Assembly: GCF_037042905.1 (NCBI RefSeq) | Contig: NC_087249.1 | Location: 39,825,401 to 39,889,400 of the forward strand | Origin: Lytechinus pictus | Taxonomy: Eukaryota > Echinodermata > Echinoidea > Temnopleuroida > Toxopneustidae | DNA length: 64,000 nt | Direction of reading: 5' to 3' | In this document: in pieces, positions 57,291-64,000 of the stretch | Position numbering within the stretch: position 1 is the first letter of the stretch | Layout: each line of letters opens with the position of its first letter | The notes under the pieces: model-generated | Told to the model about the DNA's origin: nothing | What the model saw: the letters and a program-made list of their open reading frames with translations, nothing else | Databases searched by the model: none | Translations under genes and position numbers: made by a program

Positions 57291-59927
57291 TTGTCAGACG
57301 TTCATAATTTATGTTAAGCGTATCAATCTTCAGTATCTTGATTTCAAAGCATCAGTATTGCAGAGAAAAGTCATTATTGATTGGAATCAGTGGCGGGGGG
57401 GGGGGGGGGGGTTGGGGTGAGCATTTCTGCCCGTTCCCCCTTTTGAGATTTATAGTAAACATTTTGGAATTAAATATTTTGTTAATACTAGTTATGTGCC
57501 CCCCCCCCTCCCTTATGAGAATCACAGCATTATTTGTAATGGGGATATTTCGTTCATATTCTTTTCTCTTTTTTGCCTTTTTTTTGCTTGTCAAATTTTA
57601 CTGGGAACAAATTAACAATATGACTTTCTATACATCACTTTTAGGGACAAACTTTTTATGGGGGTGGGGGCTTGCCAAATATAACGGTGGAAAAAGTGAC
57701 CTTCTTTTTTAGTGACAACTTTATAAAAAAATTGTCAAATTTTACGCGAGACAAAATGACCTTCGATCATTGCTATAGTTAAAACCCAAATGTTATGTCA
57801 AAATCTATTGCAAAATTGATATTTGTAATAAAAGTGACAAAGGTTTTGCTCGCTCGCCTCTTCATCTGATAGGCGCGTAGCTAGGGGCGGTGCCCCCCGA
57901 AAAGGTCCCTCCCCCCCAAAAAAATAAGGAGGGAATAGAGAAAATAAAAAGCGAAATGAGAAAAGGGGGATGTATATAACTTAGTTTATAATTGTTTTTC
58001 CTTTTTTGGGGGGGAAGGGGTCAAAACATTAACGTTATGTTTTTCTATAAATAGGTCTAATTGCTAAATATCCAGAGTTATCGAGACCCACCTGCTGATA
58101 TTGCACTGGGGGTACACGATGGAAGGGTTAGGCCTAGGGGCCCCCGAAAGTTCTACAACCAAGATAAAAAAGAAATGAAGGGAATTAATGAAAAGAAGAG
58201 GAAAAGTGTAAGTTAAGATATCTATCTCAAATTTAGATTTGCACGAAAAGTTTTTTTCTCGCTTGCTTCACTCGCTTGGAACATATAAAGCAACTTTATT
58301 CCCATGCGCCATGTATGCCTACATTGGCCCTCTTTCTTTCTTTTATTTTATTTTTTTTTTACTCATCACGCTACCGTACTGCCACACACGGGTTTGCCCT
58401 AATGATCGTGGACAATCATTAAAAAATATCATTTTCATACCATGTGACTGGGAAATTTTTGGCTCCACCCCCCCCCCCCCCCCTCTCGATCCCTGTATCG
58501 ATTTTGACTTGATAGGGGCCTATAGTGAGGCTATACCTGATGGAATTAGCTTCATTCAATATAAAATCATAACGGATAGAACGCCTTGAATACAGGCCAA
58601 ACAGCCTAACGACATTGCCGTGTCACGTAACAACCACTCATCCTACGAACGAGGTTATTTATAATATAACCTCGTTCTCGTGTGTATACACTAGCATGGC
58701 CAAAAAAAGCATCGACTATTTTCCTCCTCTTCCCTCACCCAAACATCATGACCTTATCGAACTAGATCAAGTGTGATACTTGACATAAATTTATATAGCA
58801 AATATGATCTAATTGCTGAAAATAATATGAAAAATGACTAAAAACTCACCGATTTTTCCACCTCCGGTGACCGTCACTACTCTTGGTTCGTTCAATGGTG
58901 TTTGACCGTGACAAATCGAAAAAGAAAAAAATATCACGAAGCCATAGAGGTCCATCCACCCGGATGGATGAAACACTACTCGTGATGCATTCTGGTAAAC
59001 ATGTCTCGATAGCCTCGACAGATTGGCAATTTTGTTTCGTATAGATAAACATGTTTAAAGAATAAAAAAGTCCAAAAACTCCAAATGGCTATTTTGGGGG
59101 GCTTATCTATAATATTTCTAGTACTGTATCCAGAGCATCATTTGTCTGTTTTCCTCTTCCCTTACCCTTTCTTTCTTTTTTCTTTTGAGCGTAAATTAAT
59201 TCTTTTGATTTTTTATTTCTTACTTTTTTCTCAGTCTTTGTTCTTTTTTTTTTTTCTTTATTTCTTAAGGGGAACTCTCCCCTCCTCCTGAAATTTAAGG
59301 GGTATTGAATGTGTAACCCCCCCCCCCCCCTCAGCCGCCTGTGACAACAATAATTCTTGTGTAAAAAAAAATAGTGAACAAAATATTGAGTGTCAGGCAG
59401 TGGCGTACCCAGGATTTTCCAAAGGGGGGGGGGGCAAATTCGTCCGCCAAAAAATTTGAGAAAAAAAAAAAAAAAAAAAAAAAAGCTGGGTCTTCAAGTT
59501 CAAAAGAGGGGGCCACTTGTGGCTCGTCACAGGGATCAGTTGTGACTCGTCAGGGGGGCAGGGGTACGTCCCTTGCATGAGTTGTGACTCGTCAGGGGGT
59601 GCAGTGTGCCCTCCCTGCCCCTTAGGTACGTTAGTGGTGTCAGGTGAGAAAAAGACTACAGTCCCCGGATCGCGGAGCTTCCTATTATTATGCTTCACCG
59701 GAAACAGGTAGGAGCTTATTGTAACCAGCTCTGTGGTTGCCACTGTTCAGTGGCTAGCTTTCTTTTATTCAGCACAAGAGGGCGTGCTGAAATACTTACG
59801 TAGGAGCTATGCGTAGGAGACTATGGACCAGACGAGAATAAGGAAAAATTTCCTTATGATTTTACCCGATTTAGAAAGAAATCTTCAATTGAAGGACGAT
59901 ATTTGACTCATTGGGCATTGGAATCCA
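57291..59927. other. intergenic low-complexity region
   Basis: Homopolymer runs (G at 57396-57411, C at 58468-58484 and 59318-59330, A at 59461-59484). Near 59395-59460 a gtggcgtacccaggattttc phrase typical of dispersed invertebrate repeats precedes an A run. No gene is supported. Confidence 0.5.
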
Positions 59928-60955
59928 GGGGCCCGTTTCTCAACACCTGGACAAGTTAGTCATATCTTTATCCACCAACCACGGAGTTAGTTCCAATCTT
60001 ACTAAACCCGTTTCACGAAGGGCTTCCTAACTAGAATTCCTTGATATCGATACTATCGGTAGAAAGAGCAGACGAGACGTAGCCTTAGTCACAAAATAGC
60101 ATAATTTTTGAAAAGCAAAAATGTGATAAAACTGCAATTATTGTGATTAATTTGGAAATAAATCTAATAAAAATAATAGCAGAGGCAAAATATGAACCAT
60201 GCATACTTAAACCATGAAGACTGGAGCATTCAATTGCTGAGAAAATCAAATTATGAATAATTCATTTCATGACTAAAAAATCACATGTGGACATTGAGAT
60301 GGGTATCCCCGGGATAGTAAATTTTGATAGTTTACGAAAGTAAACCACAATTATTTTCTTTGTAAAATAATGATAATTATACGATCATCTATGGTTCCAA
60401 ACATCATCAAAATATAGTTTAACATAAATGTTTAAATTCTTACATACCGTAACACACGATTTGACAAATTCTTTGCATAAATTAGAGATAGAATTTATCA
60501 AAAATGTTGATAGGTGTTTGAAAACGACGAATACGAGTCCAGTTATGGATGACCTGACGTGGTAGAATCTTTATCGATTCAATTATTTTATTATTTCAAT
60601 GAGTGGATTTGTTGCGTTTTACCAACAGTTTTTATAGTTTCTGTGTATTACAATTATTATTGAATGAGCTATCACACCTGTTTTTCAATGTAATCTCAAC
60701 TTCTATGAATGATTACGTAAGATTACAATTTTCAAATTTCGGGGCAATTTTGCATGTCATAGTCTACCCACGTGATGCCACTACGTCATTAAGAAAGAAG
60801 TTATGACAGGTTCGGAGGTGTCATAAATATTTAGTGAGGTTGTTGTACCCGATCTTGGTAAAGAGGGCTTCGTGAAACGGTTAGCGGACAAGTAGCTCAC
60901 TATCTCCGATTTAGTCAAGAAGTTATACTTATGACGGTGTTGAGAAACGGGCCCC
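59928..60955. mobile_element. 1.03-kb MITE, GGGGCCCGTTTCTCAACACC ends
   Basis: Perfect 20-bp terminal inverted repeats (59928-59947, 60936-60955). Inner inverted words (gtttcacgaagggc / cttcgtgaaacgg, aacttcttgact-like) continue the symmetry. The centre is AT-rich without coding sequence. Confidence 0.93.
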
Positions 60956-61161
60956 TGTTTAAGTAGAACCAAAATCTGCATTTGGGTCAACACAAGAATT
61001 GGTAAGTCAGACTCTTTTACTTCGCGCGTTCCTACATAGAAATGACTGTGTTAGCGGCACTGGTCTCAGATCAGTCCCACCCCGTACATTTTTCTGTATG
61101 GCGAATGGTCGGGGTGAACCAGTGGTAACAACCAGTATTAAACGAGAATGTGCACAACCCT

Positions 61162-61235
61162 ATGGCGACAAAATTTGCCGCAAAAGTTGAGCAAGTTCTG
61201 GACAAAAAGGCTTCAATACCCCAAGAAAAGACCAG
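61162..61235 (+). CDS. possible first coding exon of a + strand gene
   Basis: ATGGCGACA in good context opens MATKFAAKVEQVLDKKAS and IPQEKTR, an amphipathic helical composition unlike the surrounding AT-rich DNA, with an in-frame stop (TAA) upstream. A possible GC-type donor (ACCAG then GCGAGT) follows at 61236; a GT alternative is three bases later. The rest of the gene would lie outside or further on. I do not recognise it. Confidence 0.25.
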
Positions 61236-62056
61236 GCGAGTACTATTTTATATTTATAAAATTATACATTTTTTCAATTTAGTAATAATTTTAATATCTA
61301 GAGTCTAATTTAAGAACATATTTCGTCATGGAGCTCCATGGTAAGATCCACTCATGGGATCAATGCATCTCGCGTGCGAAGGATTCATATGCACATGGTG
61401 CACGCGAATTTTTCACACCCTTTTTACTAAAATAACTAAGCCATTCCTATTAAAATAATGTTTCTAATTGTGCTATGACACTTACCGAACCATATGGATC
61501 GTTTCTTGTCTTCTCTTTGGTGTGTTTTTAAGAAAAAAAATGCATTTTCTCGTGATCTTCACGTAGATACCGCAGGGTCATTGTGGTTGTAAACTTTTGC
61601 TTAAAGAGGGCGCGCGATATTATTCACAAGATGTTTGTTTACGGTTCTGCAGCTTGTACTGCTAGCTGCATTTTAGACGCTCAGCATTATTTTCCTCTTT
61701 CTGTTTTTTTTTTGCTGTCAAGCGGTATTTTCTATTGTAGCGCCATCAGCGATGATGAAATGTAAAGAGTCGCCTTGTTAGTTTGTTTCCTATTTTTTTT
61801 CACTTTTTTCTTCTTCCTCATCTATGATCAAAGGTGAATACCTTTTTTTGATATCTGTTCTAAAAGCTGGACATTTTAAATATTTTGTTCAAGTAAATAA
61901 ATCAACAGGATAGTAATCAAAATGCGATAGAGCTGCCCGAGCTGAAAATTCTGATACAAGGACTTGAAAATAAAACATTCTGAGCACTTTTTATAACCAT
62001 GATGAGGAGACCTATATATATATATATATATATAAAATGCTTGATTTATTTACGCC

Positions 62057-62089
<33 letters not shown>

Positions 62090-62890
62090 GAAATAAGCTA
62101 ACACGAAAAAAATACGTTTTGGGGACTGTTAAATAAGAATTCATGAGTGGGATAGGTAACTATCTATTCTATTCTTGTTCGTTTTCTATTATTATTTGTG
62201 TGTTGTGTTTATTTTTCTTGAAGCACCAAAAGGTGGACATGTCGATCCGCTAAGATATATTAACGAAGTCACCATTATTATCACAAGCTAACGGATCAAT
62301 TAAAATGCGAGCGTGAAACGTGAGCTTCTTTTTTTCTTAATTCAGTCTTAACAATACTTTTTCATCATATTTTAAAGGTGAATCTCATGATTCAAAATGA
62401 TAAATGCTTGTCGCACGGGCAGAAATAGCGGGACCAATAGTTATTTTCAATATTCCGAACTGCATTCTGGACGTTGTATAAGCGCCTTTGTATAACAATT
62501 AAAAGGGTAGGTCTATTTACCTTACAAATTATGCGAGCGCTGAACTTTTGGACATTTAAACCTCAACAAATGGACATTTTTAAAATATGAACAACATCAT
62601 AAATGTCACTTACAAAAATGTTTTTGATATTGATGACAGGACTGTATCTAAATGAAAAATAATGCGAGGGCATTTGCGCTTAAGATTTAAATTTGGGATT
62701 TGAAAAGTCCGACAGATTACCTATACTTTTAAAAGAGGAATGACCTCCAGAATTCAAGCGCGAAGCGCCAGTAGATTTATGTTGAAGTTTAGACCTAGAA
62801 CAGGGACGTTGAACCTTTATAATCATGAAAAAGATGGTATTTTTATAAATAAAACATGGGAGTCTAATTTTGTTTTAGTGTTAATATTCA
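61236..62890. other. AT-rich stretch with (TA)n
   Basis: (TA)n runs at about 62012-62034 and 62058-62084. No supported gene. Confidence 0.55.
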
Positions 62891-63412
62891 GATCTTCAAA
62901 CTTGACATTTTCCTATCCCCTTCATTATCCCCTCTCCTTCTCCCTTTCCCCATTTTCGTTCTCCCTTCTTTTCTTCTCTCCCTTTCCCTTCCCTTTTTCG
63001 CTTTTCCTTTCCCTTCTTTTCTTTCCTTTCTCCCTCCCCTACTCTTTTCTCGCTCTTTCCATTTTTCTTTCCCTCACCCTTCCCCTCTTCCTTTCTTTTG
63101 TTTTCTTTCTATTTATGGTCTCCTTTTCCCTCTCTCTCCTCTACCTTTCCCCCTCCCCTGATCTGTCTTTTATTGTCTCTCCTTTCCTTTCCCGCCCCCT
63201 CCATTCCCTTTCTCGCTTTTTCCTTTCCCTTCTTTTCTTTCCTTTCTCCCTCCCCTATAGTCTTTTCTCGCTCTTTCCATTTTTCTTTCCCTCTCCCTCC
63301 CCCTCTTCCTTTCCTTTGTTTTCTTTCTATTTTATGGTCTCCTTTTCCCTCTCTCTCCTCTACCTTTCCCCCTCCCTTTTCCTTTCCCTTTCCCTCTCCT
63401 TTTTTGTGCAAA
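62890..63412 (+). repeat. pyrimidine tract with an internal tandem duplication
   Basis: About 520 bases of C/T. A segment from about 62998 to 63175 (cgcttttcctttcccttctt to tctcctctacctttccccct) is repeated from about 63212 with few changes, period about 214. The 279-residue frame across it is a repeat artefact. Confidence 0.93.
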
Positions 63413-64000
63413 CATTAACACGAACATCTTGCTTCCTACACACACACACAAACGCCCGCAATCTAACACACGTAATGCGAAACAATCGGGACATTATCAT
63501 TTTGTTCATACATATATATGTATATTTTCTCAATGAACATTTTCATCTATTTAAAGCTTTGAAAATTATCAAACAATGATTCCATAGGCGAAATCTCAAT
63601 GATCATTAGAAAGGTACTTTACCCATTTTCATTTTATGTCATTGTGATTATTCCATACTAAGGCAACATATTTTGGATATAAAAATACGTGAAGGATATG
63701 TTCCTCTTCTGTTTTATACTTTAACAGAAAACATTTTGTTCAACCAAATTATGATTTGTATTTCCAAGTTCCATGTAATATTTTCATTGGAAAATCTCTT
63801 AAAGGTCAAGTGCACCCCAGAAAAAATTGTTTGAATAAATAGAGAACTATACAGTATGTTGATTTTTGGTACAATTTCCTATTATGCGCCGACGACTTGA
63901 ATCGAGAATGTTCGATAGGAAAATTTCGCATTTCGATTGTTGTTTGCGTAATTTCCACCGCAGTACGAAGGATGACTAAGGACGGACCGAGCGAAGTATC
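63413..64000. other. AT-rich end of window
   Basis: Short CA run at 63440-63452; a possible MITE edge (ttaaaggtcaagtgcacccc) at about 63799 whose partner would lie beyond the window. Confidence 0.4.

Noticed and set aside
57311-57712. 133-residue frame with Gly-rich start
   Set aside because: Crosses a G homopolymer and lacks any domain or splice support.
58846-59052. In-phase upstream coding exon for FANCB
   Set aside because: The donor phase would fit, but the 67 residues have no resemblance to the family's start and vertebrate FANCB has only a short sequence before the first conserved block; kept only as a possible leader exon.
62740-63579. 279-residue frame rich in Ser, Phe and Leu
   Set aside because: It arises from a pyrimidine tract with an internal duplication, where stop codons are rare; no domain, no codon bias.

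Overview
This is animal nuclear DNA: introns with GT-AG ends, long AT-rich introns, tRNA-derived SINEs, many short inverted-repeat transposons (MITEs) and microsatellites. Gene structure and repeat style suggest a marine invertebrate deuterostome, most likely an echinoderm such as a sea urchin. That placement is inference; no rRNA or mitochondrial marker is present.

Two protein-coding genes lie tail to tail. On the + strand, a 14-exon gene (first exon at 2801 or 5025, stop at 30511) encodes a 749-residue CWH43 / PGAP2-interacting protein: a polytopic membrane part followed by an endonuclease/exonuclease/phosphatase-like C-terminal domain, acting in GPI-anchor lipid remodelling. Its first coding exon and promoter are present twice (about 2474-3060 and 4692-5289), followed by a first intron of at least 12 kb. 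On the - strand, a 7-exon gene (54149 down to 38823) encodes a 937-residue FANCB, a scaffold of the Fanconi anaemia core complex. All exon phases join exactly in both genes.

The rest is largely mobile DNA. CWH43 intron 1 holds a 162-bp tandem array rich in nuclear-receptor-like half-sites (before the gene), a 4.87-kb DNA transposon with long terminal inverted repeats and a broken transposase, nested in a 590-bp foldback MITE whose empty site is seen elsewhere in the window, a 1.65-kb element with TA target duplications, and a cluster of a GTCCGTCCGTGATG motif. FANCB introns hold a young 3.55-kb non-autonomous LTR retrotransposon (minus strand, tRNA-Leu primer site, internal minisatellite), a 2.76-kb inverted-repeat element, and SINEs whose tails touch the splice donors of exons 3 and 5. 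The 30.5-38.8 kb intergenic part and 54.2-64 kb hold MITEs, foldbacks and simple repeats; a possible first exon of another + strand gene lies at 61162.

Because no search could be run, family names for the two genes rest on recognition of conserved blocks; repeat families are described from their termini and not given database names.
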